A stretch of 64,000 nt of DNA from Sphingomonas sp. AP4-R1 (GTDB lineage: Bacteria > Pseudomonadota > Alphaproteobacteria > Sphingomonadales > Sphingomonadaceae): contig NZ_CP053346.1 of the NCBI RefSeq assembly GCF_013113735.1, positions 4,292,001-4,356,000 of the forward strand. Direction: 5' to 3'. A model generated the notes under the pieces. The model ran no database searches and had not been told where the DNA came from. It saw only the letters and a program-made list of their open reading frames with translations. The translations under genes and the position numbers were made by a program. Shown piece by piece: positions 1 through 10,306 of this stretch. The number at the start of each line of letters is the position of its first letter. Positions within the stretch are counted from its first letter, which is position 1.

Positions 1-811
1 CGGCCAGCGCGTCGATCAGCTGCTCGACCCCGAAATCCTTGAGCGCCGATCCGAAATAGACGGGCGTCAGGTCGCCCGCGCGATAGGCGGTCTGGTCGAA
101 CGCCGCATAGCCACCTCTGGCCAGCTCCGCCTCGTCGCGCAGCCGCGTCAGCGCCTGCTCCGACAGCACATTTTCCAGCTTGGCATCGTCCAGCCCGGAA
201 AGCTGCTCCTGCCGCCCCTCATAAGCGCCCGTCGCATCCTCGGCGGGCAGATAGATCTTGTCGCGGGCGAGATCGTAAATGCCCTCGAATTCGCCGCCCA
301 TGCCGGCCGGCCACATCATCGGGCACACGTCCAGCGCCAGCGCGTCGGCGATCTCGTCGAGCAGGGCGAAGCCGTCGCGGCCCTCGCGATCCACCTTGTT
401 GACGAAGGTGATGATCGGCACGTTCCGGAGGCGGCACACCTCGAACAATTTGCGCGTCTGCGCCTCGATGCCGCGCGCCGCGTCGATCACCATCACGGCG
501 GAATCCACCGCCGTCAGCGTGCGATACGTATCCTCCGAGAAATCCTCGTGGCCCGGCGTATCGAGCAGGTTGAAGGTGATGCCGTCACGTTCGAACGTCA
601 TCACGCTGGAGGTGACCGAGATGCCGCGCTGCTGCTCGATCTTCATCCAGTCCGAGCGGGCACGCCGCGCCTGACCGCGCGCGCGCACTTCGCCCGCCGC
701 GTGGATCGCGCCGCCGAACAGCAGCAGCTTTTCGGTCAGCGTGGTCTTGCCCGCGTCCGGGTGGGAGATGATCGCGAACGTGCGCCGAGGGGGAATGTTC
801 TGGGAAGCCAT
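1..811 (-). CDS. prfC: Peptide chain release factor 3 (RF3), truncated by window edge
   Basis: RF3 is a cytoplasmic GTPase that recycles RF1/RF2 from the ribosome after termination. Only the N-terminal 270 residues lie in the window. They read MASQNIPPRRTFAIISHPD, with the P-loop HPDAGKTT at residues 17-24, the DTPGHEDF switch II box and the NKVD base-recognition box of translational GTPases. The ATG at 809-811 is chosen because it begins the usual RF3 N-terminus just ahead of the P-loop; no clear Shine-Dalgarno sequence precedes it. EF-G and LepA are excluded by the RF3-type order RTFAIISHPDAGKTTLTEKL. The missing C-terminus is an edge effect, not a broken gene. Confidence 0.95.
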   Translation of the reverse strand, partial: MASQNIPPRRTFAIISHPDAGKTTLTEKLLLFGGAIHAAGEVRARGQARRARSDWMKIEQQRGISVTSSVMTFERDGITFNLLDTPGHEDFSEDTYRTLTAVDSAVMVIDAARGIEAQTRKLFEVCRLRNVPIITFVNKVDREGRDGFALLDEIADALALDVCPMMWPAGMGGEFEGIYDLARDKIYLPAEDATGAYEGRQEQLSGLDDAKLENVLSEQALTRLRDEAELARGGYAAFDQTAYRAGDLTPVYFGSALKDFGVEQLIDALA

Positions 812-875
812 GATCGGGCCGCCGCTTAAAGCGTCCACGAGAGAAGGGGAAGCGTCGTGCGCGGGTAGAGACGCG

Positions 876-957
876 CCGTACTCCTGCGAACGCGGGATCC
901 CAGGGTTGCAGGCGCCGCGCTTGAAGCTCTGGGCTCCTGCGTTGGCAGGAGCACGGA
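876..957. repeat. Intergenic palindromic repeat, 'CTCCTGCG' family
   Basis: Two arms built on ctcctgcg-(a/g)acgc-(a/g)gg face each other across a short centre (gtactcctgcgaacgcgggatccc and ctgggctcctgcg-ttggcaggagcac, quoted in parts). Relatives of the same hairpin occur at 25201, 46083 and 58196, always between genes. It can fold in either strand and lies between two minus-strand genes. No function is shown. Confidence 0.7.
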
Positions 958-1044
958 TCGCTGCCGATGCGAAGCGGGGCGCCACCCGTTGCCGGATGAC
1001 GCCCCGCCTGCGGACGAACTGGGATCAGTTCGTATCGCGGTGAT

Positions 1045-1695
1045 TTAGTTCTGGGTCGTGACCTTGGTGGTCGTCGTCTCGGCCACGCGCGTCGCCGGAC
1101 GCGCGGTGGTCTTGTGGACCACGACGCGCTTGGCCGTGCGGGTCGACGAGGGGACCGCCTTGCTGGTGGTCGTGGTCACCTCGGTCGTCGTGGGCTGCGG
1201 GGCCTGCGCGACGATCACCGGCGGAGCCGCGCGCGCGGCCGCGGCATCGGCGGAGGCGGCGGCCGCCGCCTGCTGGGCCGCATCGGCGCGGGCATTGGCG
1301 TCGGCCGCGCTGGCCTGCGCGGTGGCGACATCCGCGTTCGCGTTCATCGCCATCGCGTGCTGCGCCTGCTGGGCGTGGGCGACGGCGCGATCGGAAAGCT
1401 CCGAGGCGCGGATCGCGAGGCTGATCGCCTCCTCCTTGTGTCCGGCCGAACGCGCCTCGCGCGCCTGCGCCAGCGTCGCCGTGGCGGTCGCCTGCGCGTC
1501 GCCGGCCTGCGCGGCGGGCAGCTTGGCGGCGATGTCCAGCTTGCCCTGCGCGGCTGCGATCGCCTGATCGGCACGATCGCCCTTGCCTTCCGCATGCGCG
1601 GCGGTGGCGAGCACGATGAACGCGCCAGGTGCCGCCGCCAGCGCAACCAGGCCGGCGACCGTCCCGTCACGCAGGATACGGTTGATGCGGTTCAT
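1045..1695 (-). CDS. Exported Ala-rich coiled-coil protein, DUF4398-like
   Basis: A 216-residue protein of unknown function. An N-terminal hydrophobic segment (VAGLVALAAAPGAFIVLAT, about residues 13-31) ending in AHAEG looks like a signal peptide. The middle is an alanine/glutamine-rich helical region with the pattern DQAIAAAQGKLDIA ... LAQAREARSAGHKEEAISLA, which resembles DUF4398 proteins of Gram-negative envelopes. The C-terminus is a Thr/Lys/Val-rich tail. The ATG at 1693-1695 has a ggag motif upstream. It probably acts in the periplasm or envelope; family assignment is by eye and moderate. Confidence 0.7.
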   Translation of the reverse strand: MNRINRILRDGTVAGLVALAAAPGAFIVLATAAHAEGKGDRADQAIAAAQGKLDIAAKLPAAQAGDAQATATATLAQAREARSAGHKEEAISLAIRASELSDRAVAHAQQAQHAMAMNANADVATAQASAADANARADAAQQAAAAASADAAAARAAPPVIVAQAPQPTTTEVTTTTSKAVPSSTRTAKRVVVHKTTARPATRVAETTTTKVTTQN

Positions 1696-1863
1696 GACTT
1701 GTACTCCATACTACTCAACAAACTGGACGGCAGAACGGCGAGCAGCGAGCGAAGGTTCCCCGCAACGGGGGAACAACAGGCCAAGACGACCGCATCATAT
1801 AGATCCATCATTTTGTAATATTGTCTTATTCTCCTCACTTCACCTCTGCTCGGCGGCCGGAAA

Positions 1864-3099
1864 TCATTTCGGCGGTGACTCCGGTGCGGCGGAGGTCGGA
1901 GCCGTCGGCACGGTTTTGCCGGGCACTGGCCCCGGAAAGCTGAACTCGCCGAACTTTTCGGTCTGGGGCGCCACCAACGAGGCTTTCTCGCCGCCCGTGA
2001 AATTATATCGATCGACGAGATCCAGTTCCTTGCCCGCCGTTTTCGGAACGGCGGCAACTCCTCCTTTCTTGACCGCAGCGGCTGGCTTCGGCGGCACGAC
2101 GGCGGCTGCGGCTGCAGGCTCATTCGGAAAGGCATCCGCATGGGCTTTGAAATCGGCGCTGCCGGCATAAAGGCGCGCGAGTTCACTTCCGACCTTGTCT
2201 TTGATCGGGCCCGGATCGAACTGTTTCGCGTCGTCGTAGAACATCTCCTGTATCGCCGTGGGAAGAAGCGCCAGCGCCTGGCCGCAGGGTCCTCCCGCAG
2301 CGCAAGGCGCGGTGCCCTTGGTGACAATCCAGTACAGCGCCACGAGTTGGGCATCGTCGAGCGCAGGCACGGCTCCGAGCAGGCCAGAGATGGCGGCTCC
2401 CAGCGTAGTCGCCTCGGGCCGCGCGGGATCGGTGACTGTGCCTTTCGCATTCGACAGCGCTTCTTTCGCCGCCCGTGTGATGCCCGAATATGTGCAGAGT
2501 TCGGCATATCTTTGGACGTTTGCGTGCGCCTCCCCCGGCGTCCGAATGCTGGAAGGAGGAAAAGCCGCGCGATACCGATTGAGCGCACCGATGATCAGCG
2601 TCTTGGTCTCGTCCGGGTAGGGCGTGATCAGGGCCCGCCTGTCGAACGAGGTCACGGCTGTTCCGAGAAATCCGAAGCCAGCCGCGACGATTCCGATGGC
2701 CATGGACGATGCCTTGGCCAATCCGAGAACGGCCCCGGCGGTCGCCCCACCAGCACCGACCATGTCGCTTCCGAAACCCGTTTTGTGCTGAAGACGGATC
2801 AGCGTATCGAAATAGGTGTTACACTGGCGGAATACATAGCTGTAGCCAGCATCGGTATAATCCGCGGGCGTAATCGGATCCACCGATGCCGGATTTCCGA
2901 TGCTCAGCTCGTTGCGAACCGCCTTTCGAATGGTCTCATCGGTCACTGCGGCAGTGGCTTTATCGCGCTTGAAAGACTCCACATCGTTGATCGATGACGG
3001 TTTCGGACCGAAGGATATCTTGTTTTCGCCATCCTTGAGCGATTCACATCCGGAAAGGGCGGCTGACAGAAGAACGATGATTGCGATTGGCTTCCCCAC
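1864..3099 (-). CDS. Predicted lipoprotein of unknown function
   Basis: About 411 residues. The N-terminus has a lipoprotein signal, GKPIAIIVLLSAALSGC, with lipobox LSGC, so the mature protein should start at Cys and be membrane-anchored in the periplasm. A hydrophobic Gly/Ala stretch (VGAGGATAGAVLGLAKAS ... GIVAAGFGFLGTA) lies near residues 115-155; the C-terminus is Pro/Ala/Lys-rich. The GTG at 3097-3099 is preferred over a TTG 15 bases upstream because a GGGGGGA Shine-Dalgarno sits 6-7 bases before it. No enzyme motif was recognised. It runs in the same direction as the exported protein at 1045 but is separated by about 170 bases, so co-transcription is uncertain. Confidence 0.75.
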   Translation of the reverse strand: MGKPIAIIVLLSAALSGCESLKDGENKISFGPKPSSINDVESFKRDKATAAVTDETIRKAVRNELSIGNPASVDPITPADYTDAGYSYVFRQCNTYFDTLIRLQHKTGFGSDMVGAGGATAGAVLGLAKASSMAIGIVAAGFGFLGTAVTSFDRRALITPYPDETKTLIIGALNRYRAAFPPSSIRTPGEAHANVQRYAELCTYSGITRAAKEALSNAKGTVTDPARPEATTLGAAISGLLGAVPALDDAQLVALYWIVTKGTAPCAAGGPCGQALALLPTAIQEMFYDDAKQFDPGPIKDKVGSELARLYAGSADFKAHADAFPNEPAAAAAVVPPKPAAAVKKGGVAAVPKTAGKELDLVDRYNFTGGEKASLVAPQTEKFGEFSFPGPVPGKTVPTAPTSAAPESPPK

Positions 3100-3316
3100 G
3101 GCAAATCCCCCCAAGCAAATATTTCGGAGGGCGACGTTAACACTCGGAACACCAACCTGATTCTGTTTCGTGTTCGAAATGGTTTCAGTTGACGTGTCGT
3201 CCCGTTTTGGTGCGCCGTTCCCATGAGAGAAACGGTCCGTTTCAGGTCAAATGGGCCCTATATTCTCGTTATATGATTGCTTCCCAAGCCGCCCCGGCCC
3301 TGCCAAACCCCTTCCG

Positions 3317-4297
3317 ATGCTTCGCAAGATCATTCCCGATCCGTTCCTGATCGTCCTGATCAGCACCGTCCTCCTCGCCAGCTTTCTGCCGGCGCGCGGC
3401 ACCTTCGCGGTCGCGGTCAACTGGCTGTCGACGATCACCGTGGTGCTGCTGTTCTTCTTCCACGGCGCGAAGCTGGCGCGCGAGCAGGTGGTGGCCGGGC
3501 TCACCAACTGGCGGCTGCATCTCGCCATCCTCGGCACCACCTTCGTGATGTTCCCGATCGTCGGTTTGATCGCGATGCACGCGCTGTCGGGCCTTATCCC
3601 CGCCACGCTCGCCACCGGCCTGCTGTTCCTCGCGTGCCTGCCCTCCACCGTGCAGTCCGCCATCGCCTTCGTCGGCATGGCGCACGGCAATGTCGGCGCC
3701 GCCGTCGCCTCGGCCTCCGGATCGCAGATGCTGGGCGTCGTCCTCACGCCGATCCTGATGGGGCTGCTGGCGGGCACGCATGGCGGATCCGGCGGGCTCG
3801 AAGGCATTGGCGAGGTGGCCGTGCAGATCCTCGTGCCGTTCGTGATCGGCCATTTGATGCGCCCGTGGCTCAAGGGCTGGATCGGCCGCAACAAGCAACT
3901 GGTGAACCTCACCGATCGCTCGACGATCGTGATCGCGGTCTACAGCGCTTTCTCGGCCGCAGTGCTGGGCGGCATCTGGCACCAGATCGAGCCCGGCGCG
4001 CTCGCCATCCTGTTCGCGGTGAATGCCGTGCTGCTGGCGATCGGCCTCGCCTTCAGCTGGAGCCTGGGCGGGCTGTGCGGGTTCAGCCGCGAGGATCGCA
4101 TCGCTTTGCTGTTCTGCGGCACCAAGAAGAGTCTGGTGCAGGGCGTCCCGATGGCGCGCGTGCTGTTCCCCGGTGCGCAGGCGGGCGTCATCGTGCTGCC
4201 CGTGATGATCTTCCACCAGATGCAGCTGATGGCCTGCGCCTTCATCGCGCGCGGCTTCGCCAATCGATACGACACGGCTCAGCGCAATCGCGATTGA
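3317..4297 (+). CDS. Bile acid:sodium symporter family transporter
   Basis: A 326-residue polytopic inner-membrane protein of the SBF-like/BASS (YfeH-type) family, with about nine to ten hydrophobic segments: [68 protein letters not shown] and so on. The motif LPSTVQSA with the following [17 protein letters not shown] is characteristic of the family. Members carry organic anions with Na+ or protons; the substrate here cannot be told. The ATG at 3317 begins [11 protein letters not shown], the usual start; a longer frame from 3251 adds a non-conserved leader. The acs gene follows in the same direction after 83 bases. Confidence 0.85.
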   Translation: MLRKIIPDPFLIVLISTVLLASFLPARGTFAVAVNWLSTITVVLLFFFHGAKLAREQVVAGLTNWRLHLAILGTTFVMFPIVGLIAMHALSGLIPATLATGLLFLACLPSTVQSAIAFVGMAHGNVGAAVASASGSQMLGVVLTPILMGLLAGTHGGSGGLEGIGEVAVQILVPFVIGHLMRPWLKGWIGRNKQLVNLTDRSTIVIAVYSAFSAAVLGGIWHQIEPGALAILFAVNAVLLAIGLAFSWSLGGLCGFSREDRIALLFCGTKKSLVQGVPMARVLFPGAQAGVIVLPVMIFHQMQLMACAFIARGFANRYDTAQRNRD

Positions 4298-4380
4298 GCC
4301 GCGCGCGCTTTCAGGCCAGCCTGCAGGACGCGAGCCACTTCCCAAACGCCGGCTGTGACTGGCGAAGAGACGGAGAGACG

Positions 4381-6318
<1,938 letters not shown>

Positions 6319-6329
6319 CCACCCTTCTC

Positions 6330-6403
6330 GTCATTGCGAACGCAGCGAAGCAATCCAGTCCCGCACCCGAGGAACTGGATTGCTTCGCTGCGCTCGCAAT
6401 GAC
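6330..6403. repeat. Intergenic palindrome, 'CATTGCGAGCGCAGCGAAGCAATCCAG' family
   Basis: A long inverted repeat: a left arm gtcattgcga-acgcagcgaa-gcaatccag and a nearly perfect right arm ending gctcgcaatgac, with a variable 16-base centre. It sits between the convergent acs and prepilin peptidase genes and ends three bases from the latter's stop. Copies occur at 28701 and, diverged, at 40359. It could serve as a two-way terminator or be a REP-like element. Confidence 0.85.
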
Positions 6404-6406
6404 GAT

Positions 6407-7132
6407 TCAGATCAGCGCGATCCACCCGCCCCACGCCGCGACCGCCAGCAATGTCCCCAGCGGCAACCGATCCAGCGCCCCCTTGCGCGCGGCGATCGCC
6501 CAGACGATCCCGATCGCGCAGGCGCCCAGCACCACGAAGGGCAGAGCGCGCCACCCCAGCCACGCGCCGATCGCGCCGACCAGTTTCGCATCCCCCTGCC
6601 CCAGCCCGACACGCCCCCGCGCACGCCGATAGACGAAGGCGATCGACGCCAGCGCGGCATAGCCCGCCAGCGCGCCGATGATCCGGTCGGGCAGCGCCGC
6701 CGGACCGATCGCCAGCCCGATCAGGCCCAGCGGCAGCGTCAGTCGATCGGGCAGCCAGAAATGGTCGCGATCCAGCAGCGCCAGCACCGCCAGCCCCCAG
6801 CCGAACAGCGCGCCCGCCACCCCGACCGCATCCGGCCGCAGCCAGAGCGCGACGAAACCGATCGCCGCGCACAACGCCTCCATCGCCGGGTGGCGCGGAT
6901 CGATCGCACCGCCGCACGCCGCGCAGCGTCCTCGCTGGAGCGCATAGCTGGCCAGCGGCACCAGCCGCCACGCCGGGATCGTCGCCCCGCATCCGTCGCA
7001 GGCGGAGCGCCCGCGCGCGATCCCCCGCCCCGCCGGCCAGCGCAGCGCGAGCGTCGACAGAAAGCTGCCGGCAACCATACCTAGCAATAAAGCTGCAACC
7101 GAAACGGCCCAGCGGTACGTATCGTCTGTCAT
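6407..7132 (-). CDS. Prepilin leader peptidase / N-methyltransferase (A24)
   Basis: A 241-residue inner-membrane aspartic protease of the PilD/GspO family, which cleaves and N-methylates type IV pilin or type II secretion pseudopilins. Seen: an N-terminal membrane segment with GSFLSTLALRWP, a zinc-type loop with two CxxC pairs (CDGC ... CAAC), the first catalytic Asp in LALLDRDHFWLPD and the second in GLGQGDAKL (family GxGD), and about seven hydrophobic segments. The ATG at 7130-7132 (MTDDTYRW) is preferred; the frame extends 28 codons upstream without conservation. No pilus or T2SS genes are in the window, so its substrate lies elsewhere. Confidence 0.9.
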   Translation of the reverse strand: MTDDTYRWAVSVAALLLGMVAGSFLSTLALRWPAGRGIARGRSACDGCGATIPAWRLVPLASYALQRGRCAACGGAIDPRHPAMEALCAAIGFVALWLRPDAVGVAGALFGWGLAVLALLDRDHFWLPDRLTLPLGLIGLAIGPAALPDRIIGALAGYAALASIAFVYRRARGRVGLGQGDAKLVGAIGAWLGWRALPFVVLGACAIGIVWAIAARKGALDRLPLGTLLAVAAWGGWIALI

Positions 7133-7239
7133 ACGATCAGAGCGGCCCTCGACATTTCGCGCGGTTGGGGGCACGCGATATTCCAGAGTCGCCGGGGGGC
7201 ATAGGCGGCTTGGCACAGCTTGCGCGCGGGGGAGCGGCG

Positions 7240-10200
7240 ATGTTGCGGAGGCTCATTTCAGGCGCGACCCTGATCGCGGCGGGATTTTCGTCCGCCGCGG
7301 CGATGGCGGCCGCGCCCGTGCCGGTGATCCGCCCGAGCATCGCCGACAGTTTCCGTCTGGGATCGGGCGGCTCCAGCCTGTGCCGCGTCCAGAGCCTCGC
7401 CACCAGCAAGGTGGCGCAGGGCATGTTCGATCGCAGCTACGCGATCGCCTGCCGCGATGCCGCCACGCCCGTCGGCGAAATTCACGTGATCCGCCCCAAA
7501 AGCGGCGAGGATGCGCTCGCCCGCCTGCCCGCCGTGACGTGCGAGGCGCCGACCACGCAGACGCTGCCCGATGCGGGTGAGGCGCAGATCGCGACCTGCC
7601 AGGGTGCGCAGGCGGACGTGCCGCTGCGCCGCACCGTGATCCGGCGGCGCGGCTATGTCTATGTGGCGCAGGGGCTGGCGGGCTATGACAGCGCGCTGAC
7701 GCTGGCGCTGCGCTCCGTCGTCGCGGATCGATCGCTGCCCGGCGAAGTTTCGGTCGCCGTCACCGAGGCGGGCGACGCCGCCGCCTTCGCGCGCGTGCAG
7801 GCGGGCAGCCTCGATCTGGATCAGGCGCTGGCCGAGGGCTATCGCCGCAACAATGGCGGCAATTATGCCGAGGCCGCCGAATTCTTCGACACATTGCTCC
7901 AGCGCCGTTTCTCGTCCTCGGATCCGAACCGGCGGTATGGCGAATATGTCGTCAATCGCGCGCTGCAGAAATCGAATCTCGGCGAATTCGCCGAGGCGGA
8001 CGCCCTGTTCGCCGAAGCGCGCCGCATCCCGACCGCCGATCCGGTGGAGCTGCGCCTGCGCCGCAATCTGGAGGCTATCAATCATCTGAACCAGGGCCGT
8101 CTGCCGGCGGCGCTGGCCGTCCTCGCCAGCCCGGTCGCGCCGATCGGCGGGATCGAGGTGACGCCCGGCCAGATCGATCGCGCGACGGCCGCCGCGATCA
8201 ACAGCGAAGGCCCGTTCGCCTCCGAACTGGGCGTCGGCGCGGTCGCCACGCTCACGCCGGAAGAGAAAGCCGCGATCCTCGATGCGCAGGCCATCTCGAT
8301 CCGGGGCAGCATCTATCGCCTGCAGGGCAAGAATGCGCAGGCGCGCGCCGCGATGGACGAGATGCTGGGCAAGATCGCCCGCATCCGCAGCGGCAATATC
8401 AGCTCGCTCACCCGCCTGCGCGCGCAGGCCTTGTCCGAAATCGCGCAGATCGACGAGAGCGAGAAGAATATCCCGCGCGCCGAGGCCGGCCTGCGCCAGT
8501 CGCTTGGCATTCTCGACGCCGAATATCCCGGCTCGGCCGCCGTGAACGCGGCGCGCGCTCGGCTGGGCGCGTTCCTGTCGCGCACCGATCGCGTGCCCGA
8601 GGCGCTGACCCTCTACCGGCAGGTCGTCGACACGATGATCGCGAACGGCGGCGCGACGGCGGGCTTCGAGGGGCTGCTGGCGCCCTATTTCACGCTGCTC
8701 ACGCAGCAGATCCCGAACAATCCCGCGCTCGCCGCCGATTTCTTCGGCGCGGCGCAGACGCTCCAGCGCCCCGGCCTCGCCGAGACGCAGGCGATCCTGA
8801 CGCGCGAGCTTTCGGGCGGCGACGATGCCGCCTCGGCGCTGTTCCGCCAGTCGGTGACGCTGGGCCGCGAGATCGAGCGCCAGCGCATCACGCTCTCACG
8901 CCTCGCCGCGATCGAGACGCCGACGCCCGAACAGCAGACGCAGATCACGCAGGGCCGCGAGCGCCTCGCCCAGTTGCAGGCCGATCAGGTCGGCATCCAG
9001 TCCCGCCTCGGCGCCTTCCCGCGTTATCGCGTCGTCTCGGGCCGCATCTCCTCGCTGCCCGAACTGCAGCAGACGCTGAAGCCGGGCGAGGCCTATTGGA
9101 AATTGCTCGTCGTCGGCGGGCGCATCTTCGGCTTCTTCGCCAGCCAGAGCGAAACAACCGCCTGGGCGGTGCCGATGGATGCGCCGGCGCTGGAAAAGAC
9201 GGTCGATGCGATCCGCGAAAGCATCGCCACCACGGTCAACGGCCAGCTGGAAACGCATCCGTTCGATGTGGTGAAGGCACGCGCGCTCTATGTCGCGCTG
9301 GCCGGACCGCAGGCCGCCGCCTTCCCCCGGGTGAAGCATCTGATCTTCGAGCCCGACGGCGCGATGCTGCGCCTGCCCGCGAACCTCCTCGTCACCGAGC
9401 AGGCGGGCGTGGATGCCTATCTGAAGCGTGCGGACGATCCCAAGGGCGATCCGTTCGATTTCCGCGGCGTCGCCTGGCTGGGCAAGACGATCGAGATCTC
9501 CACCTCGGTCAGCCCCCGCGCGTTCGAGGATGTGCGCCGCACGCCGCCGTCGGCCGCGAAAAAGCAATATCTGGGGCTCGGTCACAATGCGCCCGTGCCC
9601 GCGATGGTGCAGCTCACCTCCTTCACACCGCCGCCCGCCGGGCAGCTCGACTGCAACTGGCCGCTCGCGGCGTGGAGCAATCCGATCTCGGCGAAGGAAC
9701 TGTATCTGGCGCAGAAGGTGATCGGGAAGGACGAGGCCGAGGTCATCACCGGCGAGGCGTTCAGCGACGCCGCGATCCGCGACGACAAGGCGATCAACCA
9801 ATTCCGTATCCTCCATTTCGCCACGCACGGTCTGGTCGCGGCGCCGCATCCCTCCTGCCTCGCGCGCCCGGCTTTGCTCACCTCCTTCGCGCCGAAGAAT
9901 AGCGACGGCCTGCTGAGCTTCGTCGAGATCTACGATCTGAAGCTCGACGCCGATCTGGTGATCCTGTCCGCCTGCGATACGGCGGGCAGCGCCTCGGTGG
10001 ATGCCACGCGCGAGGCGGGCGTCACCTCGGGCGGCGGCCGCGCGCTGGACGGCCTCGTCCGCGCCTTCGTCGGTGCCGGCAGCCGATCGGTGCTCGCCAC
10101 CCACTGGCCCGCGCCCGACGATTATCGCGCGACCGAGCGGCTGATCTCCGGCCTGTTCGAGGCACCGCCCGGCACGCCGATTTCGGAAGCGCTCCGGGAG

Positions 10201-10305
10201 GGTCAGGTCAAGCTGATGAACGAGGCGGATACCTCGCATCCTTATTACTGGTCCGCCTTCGCGCTGATCGGCGACGGCGCCCAGCCCGTCCTGCGGACCC
10301 GCTGA
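7240..10305 (+). CDS. Exported TPR-CHAT caspase-like protein
   Basis: A 1021-residue protein starting MLRRLISGATLIAAGFSSA, a signal peptide with AMAAAP cleavage region; GGGGGAG lies just upstream of the ATG, so this start is preferred over a longer frame from 7165. About residues 205-490 are TPR-like helical repeats (YRRNNGGNYAEAAEFFDTLL and later units), followed by a helical linker. The last 320 residues are a CHAT domain: the His of HFATHG (His863) and the Cys of ILSACDTAGS (Cys912) form the expected catalytic dyad, and VLATHWPA is the usual late motif. CHAT domains are caspase/separase-type proteases. It is the first gene of a five-gene run; the cyclase starts one base after its stop. Target unknown. 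Confidence 0.9.
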   Translation: MLRRLISGATLIAAGFSSAAAMAAAPVPVIRPSIADSFRLGSGGSSLCRVQSLATSKVAQGMFDRSYAIACRDAATPVGEIHVIRPKSGEDALARLPAVTCEAPTTQTLPDAGEAQIATCQGAQADVPLRRTVIRRRGYVYVAQGLAGYDSALTLALRSVVADRSLPGEVSVAVTEAGDAAAFARVQAGSLDLDQALAEGYRRNNGGNYAEAAEFFDTLLQRRFSSSDPNRRYGEYVVNRALQKSNLGEFAEADALFAEARRIPTADPVELRLRRNLEAINHLNQGRLPAALAVLASPVAPIGGIEVTPGQIDRATAAAINSEGPFASELGVGAVATLTPEEKAAILDAQAISIRGSIYRLQGKNAQARAAMDEMLGKIARIRSGNISSLTRLRAQALSEIAQIDESEKNIPRAEAGLRQSLGILDAEYPGSAAVNAARARLGAFLSRTDRVPEALTLYRQVVDTMIANGGATAGFEGLLAPYFTLLTQQIPNNPALAADFFGAAQTLQRPGLAETQAILTRELSGGDDAASALFRQSVTLGREIERQRITLSRLAAIETPTPEQQTQITQGRERLAQLQADQVGIQSRLGAFPRYRVVSGRISSLPELQQTLKPGEAYWKLLVVGGRIFGFFASQSETTAWAVPMDAPALEKTVDAIRESIATTVNGQLETHPFDVVKARALYVALAGPQAAAFPRVKHLIFEPDGAMLRLPANLLVTEQAGVDAYLKRADDPKGDPFDFRGVAWLGKTIEISTSVSPRAFEDVRRTPPSAAKKQYLGLGHNAPVPAMVQLTSFTPPPAGQLDCNWPLAAWSNPISAKELYLAQKVIGKDEAEVITGEAFSDAAIRDDKAINQFRILHFATHGLVAAPHPSCLARPALLTSFAPKNSDGLLSFVEIYDLKLDADLVILSACDTAGSASVDATREAGVTSGGGRALDGLVRAFVGAGSRSVLATHWPAPDDYRATERLISGLFEAPPGTPISEALREGQVKLMNEADTSHPYYWSAFALIGDGAQPVLRTR

Positions 10306-10306
10306 G

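Noticed and set aside
3277..4380. Upstream extension of the acs frame
   Set aside because: The first 368 codons lie out of frame over the symporter gene and show no acs-like sequence; the ATG at 4381 fits the family start.
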